Source: Pseudomonas sp. MWU13-2100 (GTDB lineage Bacteria > Pseudomonadota > Gammaproteobacteria > Pseudomonadales > Pseudomonadaceae). From it: a stretch of 64,000 nt of DNA. Position 1 is the first letter of the stretch, and each line of letters begins with the position of its first letter. Both the position numbers and the translations under genes were made by a program. The notes under the pieces are model-generated. The model did no database searches. It saw nothing but the letters and a program-made list of their open reading frames with translations, and was not told where the DNA came from. The stretch spans positions 1 to 64,000 of the forward strand of contig NZ_JALLIX010000028.1 of NCBI RefSeq assembly GCF_023242365.1, in the 5' to 3' direction. Positions 1 through 8,270 of this stretch are shown here, in pieces.

Positions 1-582
1 CTGCCCCAGGCGATGAAAGCCGTGGTCGGCAATAACTCCAGCTGGATGCACATGCTGGTGTGGATCGGCCTGTTCGGCCTGGTGGCGAGCTTCCACGGCA
101 TCATTCTGGGCTACTCGCGGCAGTTCTTCGCCCTGGCCCGGGCCGGTTATCTGCCACGCTCGCTGGCCAAACTGTCGCGTTTCCAGACCCCGCACCGAGC
201 GATCCTGGCCGGCGGCGTGGTCGGCATCGCGGCGATCTACAGCGACGGCCTGGTCAACCTGCAAGGCATGAGCCTGACGGCGGCAATGATCACCATGTCG
301 GTATTCGGCGCCATTGTGATGTACATCATCAGTATGCTGAGCCTGTTCAAACTGCGTAAAACCGAACCGAACCTGGAACGCAGCTTCCGCGCGCCGGGCT
401 ACCCGATCATCCCGGGGATCGCGCTGGTGCTGGCGGTGGTGTGCCTGATTGCGATGGCCTGGTTCAACACCCTGATCGGCCTGATTTTCCTCGGTTTCAT
501 GGCGGTGGGCTTCATCTACTTCCAGTTGACCGCCAGCCAGCGCTCGGACGCGCCGGCGGACGCTATGCTCACGGGTAACTGA
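1..582 (+). CDS. eat: Ethanolamine permease, C-terminal part (gene begins before the window)
   Basis: The reading frame is open from the first base, so the 5' end is missing; the visible 193 codons are the last third to half of an APC-superfamily permease. Several hydrophobic segments are visible, for example around MLVWIGLFGLVASF and VLAVVCLIAMAWF, with a cytoplasmic loop containing GYSRQFFALARAGYLP that is typical of ethanolamine and other amino-acid/amine permeases of this superfamily. It would import ethanolamine across the inner membrane. The downstream neighbours are eutB and eutC on the same strand, which degrade ethanolamine, and this context is what makes the substrate call firm. A gap of about 260 bases holding a REP-type palindrome separates it from eutB, so the two may be separate transcripts. 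Confidence 0.88.
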   Translation: MPQAMKAVVGNNSSWMHMLVWIGLFGLVASFHGIILGYSRQFFALARAGYLPRSLAKLSRFQTPHRAILAGGVVGIAAIYSDGLVNLQGMSLTAAMITMSVFGAIVMYIISMLSLFKLRKTEPNLERSFRAPGYPIIPGIALVLAVVCLIAMAWFNTLIGLIFLGFMAVGFIYFQLTASQRSDAPADAMLTGN

Positions 583-642
583 TTGCACCAGCGCGGGGCG
601 TCAATCCGGGCGCTCCGCCCTGCAAAATTACGACGCCACCCC

Positions 643-790
643 TGTGGCGAGGGGGCTTGCCCCCGTTGGGCCGCGAAGCGGCCCTGAAACCAGCGACTGC
701 GCTGCATCAGGCAGAACGAACACTCAGCGTTTACGGCTGCTACGCAGCCGAGCGTGGCGGTGCGGCGTTCCGACAAACCCGCTCGCCACA
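643..790. repeat. REP-type imperfect palindrome between the permease gene and eutB
   Basis: The left part begins TGTGGCGAGGGGGCTTGCC and the right part ends CCCGCTCGCCACA, giving an imperfect inverted repeat about 150 bases long. Its ends match the GTGGCGAG/CTCGCCAC type of extragenic palindrome also seen here at 61294-61426. These elements are common in Pseudomonas intergenic DNA. Here it fills most of the gap before eutB. Confidence 0.7.
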
Positions 791-841
791 TTGGTTGTCT
801 GCTGCCACAGAGACCGTTCAGACTCAGGAGGACACCGCCCC

Positions 842-2236
842 ATGGCCACATTCGCCCATTCCGTCGGCGCCCAGACCTATCGCTTCGACAGCCTCAAGGA
901 CGTCATGGCCAAGGCCAGCCCGGCCCGCTCCGGCGACTTCCTGGCGGGGGTCGCCGCCCTCAACGACGGCGAACGGGTCGCGGCGCAGATGGCCCTGGCC
1001 AATATTCCCCTCAAACATTTCCTCGAGGAAATGCTGATCCCCTACGAATCCGACGAAGTCACCCGGCTGATCGTCGACACCCACGACAAACAGGCTTTCG
1101 CCGTTGTCAGCCACCTGACCGTCGGCGGCCTGCGCGACTGGCTGCTCAGCGACGCCGCCGACGAACAGAGCCTGCGCGCCCTGGCCCCGGGCCTGACCCC
1201 GGAAATGGCCGCCGCCGTGTCGAAGATCATGCGCGTCCAGGACCTGGTGCTGGTGGCGCAAAAAATCCGCGTGGTGACCAAATTCCGCGGCACCCTGGGC
1301 CTGCGCGGCCGCCTGTCGACCCGCCTGCAACCCAACCACCCCACCGACGATCCGGCCGGCATTGCCGCCAGCGTTCTCGACGGCCTGCTCTACGGCAACG
1401 GCGACGCGATGATCGGCATCAACCCGGCCACCGACAGCCTGTCGTCGATCTGCGACCTGCTGAACATGCTCGACGCGGTGATCAAGCGTTACGAAATCCC
1501 CACCCAGGCCTGCGTGCTGACCCACGTCACCACCTCCATCGAGGCGATCAACCGCGGCGTGCCGCTGGACCTGGTATTCCAGTCGATTGCCGGCACCGAA
1601 GCGGCCAACGCCAGTTTCGGCATCAACCTGAGCGTCCTGCAGGAAGGCTACGACGCCGGCCTGAGCCTGAATCGCGGCACCCTCGGGCAAAACCTGATGT
1701 ATTTCGAAACCGGCCAGGGCAGCGCCCTGTCGGCCAACGCCCACTTCGGCGTCGACCAACAGACCTGCGAAACCCGCGCCTACGCCGTGGCCCGGCATTT
1801 CAAACCCTTCCTGGTCAATACCGTGGTCGGCTTTATCGGCCCGGAATACCTCTACAACGGCAAGCAGATCATCCGCGCCGGCCTCGAAGACCACTTCTGC
1901 GGCAAGCTGCTGGGCGTGCCCATGGGCTGCGACATCTGTTACACCAACCACGCCGAAGCCGACCAGGACGATATGGACACCCTGCTGACCCTGCTGGGGG
2001 TGGCCGGGATCAACTTCATCATGGGCATTCCAGGCTCCGACGATATTATGCTCAACTACCAGACCACCTCGTTCCACGATGCCCTGTATGCCCGCCAGAC
2101 CCTGGGCCTGAAGCCCGCGCCGGAGTTCGAACAATGGTTGGCGAAGATGGGCATCTTTACCCAGGCCGACGGCAAGGTGCATTTCGGCAACAGCTTGCCC
2201 CCGGCGTTTCGCCAGGCGCTGGCGCAGCTCGGATGA
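842..2236 (+). CDS. eutB: Ethanolamine ammonia-lyase large subunit
   Basis: EutB is the large, TIM-barrel subunit of the adenosylcobalamin-dependent lyase that splits ethanolamine into acetaldehyde and ammonia. The start at 842 was chosen because an AGGAGG Shine-Dalgarno sequence lies at 826-831, ten bases upstream; the open frame extends further 5' but through REP-like DNA. The product is 464 residues, the normal length for the family. It has the characteristic EutB sequence throughout, including NPTDDPAGIAAS and the NRGTLGQNLMYFETGQG segment near the active site. Its stop overlaps the eutC start by four bases (ATGA), showing translational coupling. No EutA reactivase or microcompartment genes are nearby, which is usual for the short Pseudomonas pathway. 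Confidence 0.95.
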   Translation: MATFAHSVGAQTYRFDSLKDVMAKASPARSGDFLAGVAALNDGERVAAQMALANIPLKHFLEEMLIPYESDEVTRLIVDTHDKQAFAVVSHLTVGGLRDWLLSDAADEQSLRALAPGLTPEMAAAVSKIMRVQDLVLVAQKIRVVTKFRGTLGLRGRLSTRLQPNHPTDDPAGIAASVLDGLLYGNGDAMIGINPATDSLSSICDLLNMLDAVIKRYEIPTQACVLTHVTTSIEAINRGVPLDLVFQSIAGTEAANASFGINLSVLQEGYDAGLSLNRGTLGQNLMYFETGQGSALSANAHFGVDQQTCETRAYAVARHFKPFLVNTVVGFIGPEYLYNGKQIIRAGLEDHFCGKLLGVPMGCDICYTNHAEADQDDMDTLLTLLGVAGINFIMGIPGSDDIMLNYQTTSFHDALYARQTLGLKPAPEFEQWLAKMGIFTQADGKVHFGNSLPPAFRQALAQLG

Positions 2237-3063
2237 ACGACATGGCCAAAGAAATCGACAACGACAATCCCTGGCTGCAACTGCGCCGCCTGACCCCGGC
2301 GCGTATCGCCTTGGGTCGCACCGGCACCAGCCTGCCCACCAGCGCGCAACTGGATTTCCAGTTCGCCCACGCCCAGGCCCGTGACGCCGTGCACCTGCCG
2401 TTCGACCACGCCGGCTTGAGTACCCAACTCGCCGAGCGCGGACGGGAAACGCTGCTGTTGCACAGCGCCGCCGATGACCGCCACAGCTACCTGCAGCGCC
2501 CGGACCTGGGCCGCAAGCTCAACGCCGCCTCGGCGCAATTACTCAAGGAGCATGCGGCTGCCCACCCGGGCGGAGTCGACCTGGCCATTATCGTCGCCGA
2601 CGGCCTGTCGGCGCTGGCGGTGCATCGGCATACCCTGCCCTTCCTCACCCGCCTGGAGGAACAGATCCAGGCCGAAGGCTGGTCGACCTCACCAGTGATC
2701 CTGGTAGAACAGGGGCGAGTCGCGGTGGCCGACGAAATCGGCGAATTGCTCGGGGCAAAAATGACCGTGATCCTGATCGGCGAACGCCCCGGCCTGAGTT
2801 CGCCGGACAGCCTGGGTTTGTATTTCACCTATAATCCAAAAGTCGGCCTGACCGACGCCTACCGCAACTGCATCTCCAACGTGCGCCTGGAGGGCATGAG
2901 CTACGGCATGGCCGCGCACAAACTGCTGTACCTGATGAAAGAAGCCTGCCGCCGACAATTATCGGGGGTCAATCTCAAGGACGAGGCTCAAGTGCAAACG
3001 CTGGAGAGTGAATCGGATGTCCATTCGAACGGCAACTTCCTACTGGGCCCGCCCCAAGATTGA
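2233..3063 (+). CDS. eutC: Ethanolamine ammonia-lyase small subunit
   Basis: EutC completes the ethanolamine ammonia-lyase and helps form the cobalamin site. The product is 276 residues, the usual length. Family hallmarks include the N-terminal DNPWLQLRRLTPARIALGR, the middle VADGLSALAVHRH segment, and GERPGLSSPDSLGLYFTY followed by NCISNVR near the C-terminus. The start ATG sits inside the end of eutB (ATGA overlap), so the subunits are made from one message in a coupled way. There is no clear intrinsic terminator immediately after the stop. Confidence 0.95.
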   Translation: MNDMAKEIDNDNPWLQLRRLTPARIALGRTGTSLPTSAQLDFQFAHAQARDAVHLPFDHAGLSTQLAERGRETLLLHSAADDRHSYLQRPDLGRKLNAASAQLLKEHAAAHPGGVDLAIIVADGLSALAVHRHTLPFLTRLEEQIQAEGWSTSPVILVEQGRVAVADEIGELLGAKMTVILIGERPGLSSPDSLGLYFTYNPKVGLTDAYRNCISNVRLEGMSYGMAAHKLLYLMKEACRRQLSGVNLKDEAQVQTLESESDVHSNGNFLLGPPQD

Positions 3064-3166
3064 CCGTCATCCGGATTGCGCTTTTCCCGCGCTTTGGGCA
3101 GCATCGACGCTGCGGCTGCCCGAGTGAACCGTTTGCCGTCATATCCACGAAGTTGAGGCCTGATCT

Positions 3167-3625
3167 ATGCGGATTACTCAAGCGACCCTGGAACATCTGG
3201 ACCTGCTGACGCCCCTGTTCGTCAAATACCGTGAATTCTACGGCGCCTTGCCCTTCCCTGATTCATCCCGCAACTTTCTGGAAAAACGCCTACGGCGCAA
3301 AGAGTCGGTGATTTACCTGGCCCTGGCGGACGATGACGACAAGAAACTGCTCGGTTTCTGCCAGTTGTACCCAAGCTTTTCTTCGCTCTCGCTCAAGCGG
3401 GTGTGGATCCTCAACGACATCTACGTTGCCGAGGACGCCCGGCGCCAGCTGGTGGCCGACAACCTGATGCGCACGGCGAAGAAAATGGCCCGTGAGACCC
3501 ACGCCGTTCGTCTGCGCGTGTCCACCAGCAGCCACAATCTGGTGGCACAGAAAACCTACGAATCCATTGGTTTTCGCGAAGACAGCGAATTCAAGAACTA
3601 CGTGTTGCCGATCGACGACAAATAA
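3167..3625 (+). CDS. GNAT-family N-acetyltransferase
   Basis: A 152-residue single-domain protein with the GNAT layout. A hydrophobic strand at about residues 50-70 (LLGFCQLYPSFSSLSLKRVW) leads to a LNDIYVAEDARRQLVADNLM segment that matches acetyl-CoA binding motif A. A C-terminal SSHNLVAQKTYESIGFRED motif is typical of the family's last helix and strand. It would move an acetyl group from acetyl-CoA to an amine; the substrate cannot be read from the sequence. It is about 100 bases after eutC and on the same strand, but nothing ties it to ethanolamine use. Confidence 0.85.
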   Translation: MRITQATLEHLDLLTPLFVKYREFYGALPFPDSSRNFLEKRLRRKESVIYLALADDDDKKLLGFCQLYPSFSSLSLKRVWILNDIYVAEDARRQLVADNLMRTAKKMARETHAVRLRVSTSSHNLVAQKTYESIGFREDSEFKNYVLPIDDK

Positions 3626-3924
3626 CAGCCACACGCGCCCTGTAGGCGCAGGCTTGTCGGGACGCCGCACCGCAGCGATAGCGGTGGTGAACATCACATC
3701 GCGATCGCTGGCAATCGAGCATCGACCAGCGCTCTCGCAGATTTGCGCACAGCCTTCGCTCGACATCCCCCGCTACAAACTCAGCAGGCAGAAATCTTCC
3801 CAACTCTTATAATCCCGCTTTCCCACGGAATGTACGAAAAAACTACATTCTCTGTAGTTAACTGCGCATATCTATTTCCCTTGCACGGGTCCGCCGAGTC
3901 GGACCGTCCACACAGGTGCCACCC
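3626..3924. other. Intergenic region before the DedA gene
   Basis: About 300 bases without a convincing gene. The first half has REP-like pieces (CTGTAGGCGCAGGCTTGTCGG and, later, CCCCCGCTACAAACTC). Further on, AACTACA at 3841-3847 and TGTAGTT at 3853-3859 form a small perfect inverted repeat with a five-base centre, about 65 bases before the next start codon. It could be an operator or a short hairpin in the leader; this is only a pattern observation. Confidence 0.4.
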
Positions 3925-4581
3925 ATGGATTTCAACCCGATCGACATAGTCCTGCATCTCGACGTCTACCTCGACATGCTGGTGAACAACTACGGGCCCT
4001 GGATCTACGCCATCCTGTTCCTGGTGATCTTCTGCGAAACCGGCCTGGTGGTGATGCCCTTCCTGCCGGGCGATTCGCTGCTGTTCATCGCCGGCGCGGT
4101 GGCCGCGGGCGGCGGCATGGACCCGGTACTACTGGCCGGCCTGCTGATGCTGGCAGCGATTCTCGGCGACAGCACCAACTACATCATCGGACGAACGGCG
4201 GGTGAGAAACTCTTCAGCAATCCGAATTCGAAGATCTTCCGCCGCGACTACCTGCAAAAGACCCACGACTTCTACGATCGCCATGGCGGCAAGACTGTGA
4301 CCCTGGCGCGTTTCCTGCCGATCCTGCGGACTTTCGCACCGTTCGTCGCCGGCGTTGGCAAAATGCCTTATCCGCGCTTCTTCCTGTTCAGCCTCCTCGG
4401 CACCGTGCTCTGGGTCGGCGGCCTGGTCACCCTGGGTTATTTCTTCGGCAACGTACCGTTCATCAAGAAAAACCTGTCGCTGCTGGTGGTCGGCATCATC
4501 CTGCTGTCGCTGCTACCGATGATCATCGGCGTGGTCCGCAGCCGCTTCGGCAACGCCGCGTCCAAAGCCGGCACCCACTGA
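3925..4581 (+). CDS. DedA-family inner-membrane protein
   Basis: A 218-residue polytopic membrane protein of the DedA/VTT (SNARE-associated) family, whose members act in lipid transport across the membrane and in membrane homeostasis. Family motifs are present: FCETGLVVMPFLPGDSLLF early on, and RFLPILRTFAPFVAGVGKM in the second half, with the conserved glycine and arginine residues. At least four hydrophobic segments can be seen. A GTG at 3916 is in frame, but the ATG at 3925 gives the usual MDFNP-type start with AGG about eight bases upstream. The next gene begins four bases after the stop, suggesting one transcript. Confidence 0.88.
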   Translation: MDFNPIDIVLHLDVYLDMLVNNYGPWIYAILFLVIFCETGLVVMPFLPGDSLLFIAGAVAAGGGMDPVLLAGLLMLAAILGDSTNYIIGRTAGEKLFSNPNSKIFRRDYLQKTHDFYDRHGGKTVTLARFLPILRTFAPFVAGVGKMPYPRFFLFSLLGTVLWVGGLVTLGYFFGNVPFIKKNLSLLVVGIILLSLLPMIIGVVRSRFGNAASKAGTH

Positions 4582-4585
4582 TCCC

Positions 4586-5398
4586 GTGTGGTCGCTGAGT
4601 GCCTGGCGGCGCCGGCGAACCCTGGCCCGCCATCCGATTGCCGATGAAACCTGGCGACGGGTCCGCGAGCACCTGAGTTTCCTCGACGGCCTGAGCGCCG
4701 CCGAGGACCTTTGGCTGCGCGAACACAGCGTGCTGTTTCTCGATGACAAGCACCTGAGCGCCTTGCCGGGCGTGGAACTGGACCAGGAATGCCGCCTGCT
4801 GCTGGCGGCCCAGGCGCAACTGCCGCTGCTGCACCTGGGGGACTTGAACTGGTACCAGGGTTTCCATGAAATCGTCCTTTACCCGGACGACTTCCTCAGC
4901 CCCCAGCGCCATCGCGACGCCAGCGGCGTGGAACACGAGTGGGACGCCGAGCACAGTGGCGAAGCCTGGCAACAGGGCCCGATCATCCTCGCGTGGCCCG
5001 GGGTCCAAGCCAGCGGCGGCTGGGAAGGCTACAACCTGGTGATCCACGAACTGGCGCACAAGCTCGACATGCTCAGCGGCAGCGCCAACGGCCTGCCACC
5101 CTTGCACGGCGACATGCGCGTGGGCGACTGGGCCAAGGTCATGCAACACGCCTACGACGACCTCAATCGCCAGCTGGACCGCAACCCCGATGCCGACACC
5201 GCGATCGATCCTTATGCGGCGCAAAACCCGGCGGAATTCTTCGCGGTGACCAGCGAATATTTCTTCAGTGCCCCGGATATCCTGGCCACGGCCTACCCAC
5301 AGGTGTACGAACAATTGCGCGCGTTCTACCGCCAGGACCCGCTGGCCCGGCTGCAGCATCTGCAAGCCCACGACCCGCGGTATCAGACTAAAGACTAA
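4586..5398 (+). CDS. mtfA: MtfA-type zinc metallopeptidase (M90 family)
   Basis: A 270-residue protein of the M90 peptidase family. E. coli MtfA binds the repressor Mlc and so affects glucose phosphotransferase expression. The zinc site is visible as HELAHKLDM with the first histidine near residue 154, followed by a downstream NPAEFFAVTSEYFF helix holding a candidate third metal ligand. No signal peptide is evident, fitting a cytosolic protein. Translation probably starts at the GTG at 4586, four bases after the DedA gene, which suggests coupling. A REP palindrome follows the gene. Confidence 0.85.
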   Translation: MWSLSAWRRRRTLARHPIADETWRRVREHLSFLDGLSAAEDLWLREHSVLFLDDKHLSALPGVELDQECRLLLAAQAQLPLLHLGDLNWYQGFHEIVLYPDDFLSPQRHRDASGVEHEWDAEHSGEAWQQGPIILAWPGVQASGGWEGYNLVIHELAHKLDMLSGSANGLPPLHGDMRVGDWAKVMQHAYDDLNRQLDRNPDADTAIDPYAAQNPAEFFAVTSEYFFSAPDILATAYPQVYEQLRAFYRQDPLARLQHLQAHDPRYQTKD

Positions 5399-5427
5399 CG
5401 CCGAAATCCCGGCCGCAGCCTTGCCCT

Positions 5428-5501
5428 TGTGGGAGCGAAGCTTGCCCGCGAAAGGGCCCTCAAGACCGCTAAAAGCTTCGCGGGCAAGCTCCGCTCCCAC
5501 A
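5428..5501. repeat. REP element, near-perfect inverted repeat
   Basis: The arms read TGTGGGAGCGAAGCTTGCCC on the left and the complement, GGGCAAGCTCCGCTCCCACA, on the right, separated by about 25 bases. This is the GTGGGAGC/GCTCCCAC type of Pseudomonas extragenic palindrome, also present at 26841-26929. It may stabilise or end the upstream transcript. Confidence 0.85.
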
Positions 5502-5667
5502 TGCTCCGCAGTCATTACCATCGCGTACAGGCTCGTTTCCCAGGATTCCGAGGCGCCTCCGCACGTCCCGTGACCCGTGGCAACGCCCCGGGAATATGCC
5601 TATAATCCCCGCCACTTTTTGGTCAAACCGGCCAAGTTTTCTGATCAACCAACGGGGGCATCGCCCA

Positions 5668-6195
5668 ATGAGCTACAGCAAGATTCCGGCTGGCAAAGAC
5701 CTGCCGAACGACATCTACGTCGCGATCGAGATTCCGGCCAACCACGCGCCGATCAAATACGAAATCGACAAAGACAGCGATTGCCTGTTCGTTGACCGTT
5801 TCATGGCCACCCCGATGTTCTACCCGGCCAACTACGGTTTCATCCCCAACACTCTGGCTGACGACGGCGACCCCCTCGACGTGCTGGTCGTGACCCCGTA
5901 CCCGGTTGCGCCAGGCTCGGTCATCCGTGCCCGTCCGGTCGGCATCCTGCACATGACCGACGACGGCGGCGGCGACGCCAAGGTCCTCGCTGTGCCGCAC
6001 GACAAGCTGTCCCAGCTGTACGTCGACGTGAAGGAATACACCGACCTGCCAGCGCTGCTGCTGGAGCAGATCAAGCACTTCTTCGAGAACTACAAGGATC
6101 TCGAAAAAGGCAAATGGGTGAAGATCGAAGGTTGGGGCGACGCCGAAGCCGCCCGTACCGAAATCATGAAGTCGGTCGCCGCTTACAAGGGCTGA
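5668..6195 (+). CDS. ppa: Inorganic pyrophosphatase
   Basis: Soluble family I pyrophosphatase that hydrolyses pyrophosphate to two phosphates in the cytosol and so pulls biosynthetic reactions forward. The 175-residue length matches the E. coli enzyme. The signature DDGDPLDVLV with its metal-binding aspartates is present near residue 65, as are MFYPANYGFIPNT and the lysine/tyrosine-rich C-terminal half (EKGKWVKIEGW). The start at 5668 gives the normal N-terminus MSYSKIPAGKDLP; the frame stays open upstream but without family similarity. A strong intrinsic terminator follows at 6221. Confidence 0.97.
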   Translation: MSYSKIPAGKDLPNDIYVAIEIPANHAPIKYEIDKDSDCLFVDRFMATPMFYPANYGFIPNTLADDGDPLDVLVVTPYPVAPGSVIRARPVGILHMTDDGGGDAKVLAVPHDKLSQLYVDVKEYTDLPALLLEQIKHFFENYKDLEKGKWVKIEGWGDAEAARTEIMKSVAAYKG

Positions 6196-6220
6196 TCCGC
6201 CGCGCCCTGGCGCGAATTGA

Positions 6221-6246
6221 AGAACCCCGGCTTGCCGGGGTTTTTT
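6221..6246 (+). terminator. Intrinsic terminator after ppa
   Basis: AACCCCGGCTTGCCGGGGTT forms a stem with CCCCGG/CCGGGG paired around a short loop, followed by a run of T. It lies 26 bases after the ppa stop codon. Confidence 0.93.
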
Positions 6247-6422
6247 GTGCCCGTTTATCAATAAACAAACAAGAGTTTTAATGAATAAACACGACGACTC
6301 AGGCTCAGCTATTTGAGTGTAGGAATTCTGAACGAATCCAATCGTTTCGTGTGCTGGCAAGGAGAATTTTTGAACACCTCGTTTATTTAAACAGATGTAG
6401 CACGCCAGTAAACTCTGTGTTC

Positions 6423-7181
6423 ATGAATACATCAGGCGATCGCTTAAGGGCCCTCCTGCGGGAGTGCCACCTATCTGCTTCGGACTTCGCTGCCAACCGG
6501 CAAGTGACACCGCAGCACGTCAACAACTGGTTCAAGCGCGGCATACCCATGGCGCGATTGGACGAGATAGCCGAGCTGTTGTGCGTCAATAGCCGCTGGC
6601 TGCGCACCGGCGACGGCCCCAAGCACCCCGGAAGCTCGGCCAACGAGGCACAGGATGAACACGAAGCGCTGCCCCTCCATGGCAAGGAGCCCTACTCGGC
6701 CCGCGACGAACTGGCAGCAACTGAACGCAACGACGTACAAGTGCCACTGTACAAGGAGACTCCAGCGGCTCCCGGATCGAACCTGACCCGGGTCGCGATC
6801 ATCCCTGGGCGCAAGGTGCGCCTGCCCTATCGCATCCTGCAGGCCATGGGCGTCGAGCCGGAGCAGGCCATCTGCGCGCCCATGACTGGCAACAGCATGG
6901 CGGAAAAGATCCAGGACGGCTCCACCATCGCCGTCGACCGCAGCCTGACCCAGGTGGTGGACGGCGAGATGTACGCACTGGAACACGATGGCATGTTGCG
7001 GGTGAAGTATGTCTATCGCCTGCCGGCGGGGGCCTTGCGGCTACGCAGCCACAACAGTGCCGAGTACCCGGACGAAGTGTTCACTGCGGAGCAGATCGAC
7101 GCACAGAACATCCGGATACTGGGTTGGGTGTTCTGGTGGTCGACGTTGAACAAGCGACGACCGCCGGTGCCCTCGAAATAG
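6423..7181 (+). CDS. CI-like repressor with S24 (LexA-type) peptidase domain
   Basis: A 252-residue transcriptional regulator. The N-terminal third carries a Cro/CI helix-turn-helix (SASDFAANRQVTPQHVNNWF, residues about 18-37). The C-terminal half is an S24 self-cleavage domain with a serine in MTGNSMAEKI and a lysine in LRVKYVYR, spaced like the Ser-Lys dyad of LexA and phage repressors. It should dimerise on DNA and may cleave itself on DNA damage. The ATG at 6423 gives the standard MNTSGDRLRALL beginning; no strong Shine-Dalgarno sequence precedes it. It is next to the left end of the restriction-modification island, but lies outside the direct repeats. It could be a prophage or bacteriocin regulator; no such cluster is in the window. 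Confidence 0.82.
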   Translation: MNTSGDRLRALLRECHLSASDFAANRQVTPQHVNNWFKRGIPMARLDEIAELLCVNSRWLRTGDGPKHPGSSANEAQDEHEALPLHGKEPYSARDELAATERNDVQVPLYKETPAAPGSNLTRVAIIPGRKVRLPYRILQAMGVEPEQAICAPMTGNSMAEKIQDGSTIAVDRSLTQVVDGEMYALEHDGMLRVKYVYRLPAGALRLRSHNSAEYPDEVFTAEQIDAQNIRILGWVFWWSTLNKRRPPVPSK

Positions 7182-7420
7182 AGGACAAAATCCCCTCTTG
7201 CCTGAAAACGACAGCTCTGGCGTGTGGTTTTCGCTGGGAATCTGTCGTAAATGCCGGTATCCTGCGCGGCACATTTGGGCAGCGTCCTGCTTGCAGCAGG
7301 TCAGATTGCCCACGATGCGGCGCGAGACAACTGCGCGGTATCCCACAACCAGATTTGTTCTGGATGTACGTTTTGAAGGCGAGTGAGGCTTACCAAAAAT
7401 AAGTCAAACCCGTCCCCGAG
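7182..7420 (+). other. Gene-free stretch ending at a terminator; possible small RNA
   Basis: Some 240 bases lie between the repressor stop and a strong terminator at 7421. No convincing protein-coding gene is visible. The sequence has several self-complementary stretches and ends in a hairpin and T-run, so an independent small RNA or a long 3' untranslated region of the repressor gene is possible. No tRNA fold was found. The downstream terminator is also the place where the island repeat begins. Confidence 0.35.
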
Positions 7421-7445
7421 AAGCCGGCCACAAGCCGGCTTTTTA
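7421..7445 (+). terminator. Intrinsic terminator overlapping the left island repeat
   Basis: AAGCCGGCCACAAGCCGGCT pairs AAGCCGGC with GCCGGCTT around a CACAA loop and is followed by TTTT. The 3' half is repeated at the far end of the island (17157), where the 5' half of the stem is broken. This suggests the terminator was the original insertion target. Confidence 0.8.
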
Positions 7446-7459
7446 ATGCCTTTTTGAAA
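7428..7459. repeat. Left copy of the 32-bp direct repeat bounding the island (probable att site)
   Basis: The segment beginning CCACAAGCCGGCTTTTTAAT recurs at 17157-17188. The first 24 bases are identical, then one mismatch (T here, G there), then TTTGAAA in both. Weaker similarity continues beyond (CTACTGAAAATCGC here against CTTCTGAAAGCCGC). An integrase remnant starts 140 bases to the right, as expected of an att site. Confidence 0.75.
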
Positions 7460-7599
7460 ACCACCCTCTTCTACTGAAAATCGCGAGAGACTTTATAGAT
7501 CAAGGGTTTCAGCCTACTTTCTCTCCTGTGACTTCCGTTTTGATCCGAGGTGTTCCACGCGCAAGTGGGGGAACAAGTGGGGGAACAGAGGGCGAAAAA

Positions 7600-8055
7600 A
7601 TGGGCAAACTGACCGCCAATCAAGTCAAAAATCTGGTTGAGGCTGGGACGTACGAAGACGGTGAAGGGCTTCGTCTTTTGGTGAAACCCTCAGGACGAAA
7701 AACCTGGGTACTCCGCTTCCAATTGAACGGCAAACGCAGGGAGATGGGTCTGGGGAGCTACCCTCAGCTCGACCTGAAAAAGGCCCGCGCAGCCGCCTAT
7801 GAAAATAAAGTCCAGATTCTCAATGGCACTGACCCACTCGCAAAACGACAGGCTGAACAAGCCGCTCAGCGGGAAGCCGCACGCCGGGAGCTGGCGCAGC
7901 TGATTACCTTCGAGAAGCTGGCCGCTGACTACCGAGACGCCCATGGATCAAGCTGGTCGGAGAAATGGCGCAAGGGCTGGCTGAGGAAACTAGACTCTGC
8001 AGCCCTTGCATTATGCAGACTAGACGCCCTCCACAGCCCCACAAGTAAGCTATAA
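7600..8055 (+). pseudogene. Truncated P4-type tyrosine integrase
   Basis: The frame encodes 151 residues, of which the first 130 or so match the N-terminal arm-binding domain (DUF4102 type) of P4-family integrases: ANQVKNLVEAGTYEDGEGLRL, then KPSGRKTWVLRFQLNGKRRE and GLGSYPQLDLKKARAAAYE. Full-length members are about 400 residues with a C-terminal catalytic domain holding R-H-R-Y residues. Here similarity is lost after about SSWSEKWRKGWL and a stop follows, so the catalytic domain is gone. It lies just inside the left repeat, the normal place for an island integrase. The frame is open further upstream to 7528, but the ATG at 7600 gives the family N-terminus. Confidence 0.82.
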
Positions 8056-8082
8056 AAATCTGGCGCTCAGCGTTTATCGCAA

Positions 8083-8259
8083 GTGTCTTTTTTGTTCCTG
8101 AGAGCGCTGTTTTGGTTCCGCAATGCCAGCGATGTGACAGGCTCAGCCGAAGCGGCTAAGGCCAGGGCCCACTTCAAAAAGGTGGACAGCATCGCCCTAA
8201 GCATTGGGATCGGAAAGGTGTGCTGGCCGGACGCTTACCAAAGAAAACCATCCCACTGA
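8083..8259 (+). CDS. Small ORF of unknown function between the integrase remnant and the insertion sequence
   Basis: A 58-codon frame from a GTG, with no recognised family. It reads like real protein (VSFLFLRALFWFRNASDV, then GSAEAAKARAHFKKVDSIAL and IGIGKVCWPDAYQRK). It has a short hydrophobic start and an alanine/lysine-rich helix. It is in the same frame as the truncated integrase after the integrase stop, and it ends 12 bases before the left terminal repeat of the IS element. It could be a complete small gene or the tail of something lost when the integrase was truncated. Confidence 0.35.
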   Translation: MSFLFLRALFWFRNASDVTGSAEAAKARAHFKKVDSIALSIGIGKVCWPDAYQRKPSH

Positions 8260-8270
8260 GCGGCATCGAC

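Noticed and set aside
824..2182. 452-codon - strand frame opposite eutB
   Set aside because: Antisense shadow with Gly/Val/Gln-rich composition, while eutB is unambiguous.
754..2232. Long upstream extension in the eutC frame
   Set aside because: The part before 2233 is an Arg/Pro-rich out-of-frame reading of eutB; eutC clearly begins at the ATG overlapping the eutB stop.
5577..5795. Frame overlapping the start of ppa
   Set aside because: Out-of-frame reading across the ppa leader and start; no family similarity.
7182..7460. tRNA gene as the island attachment site
   Set aside because: No cloverleaf, CCA end or T-loop could be fitted; the repeat overlaps a terminator hairpin instead.
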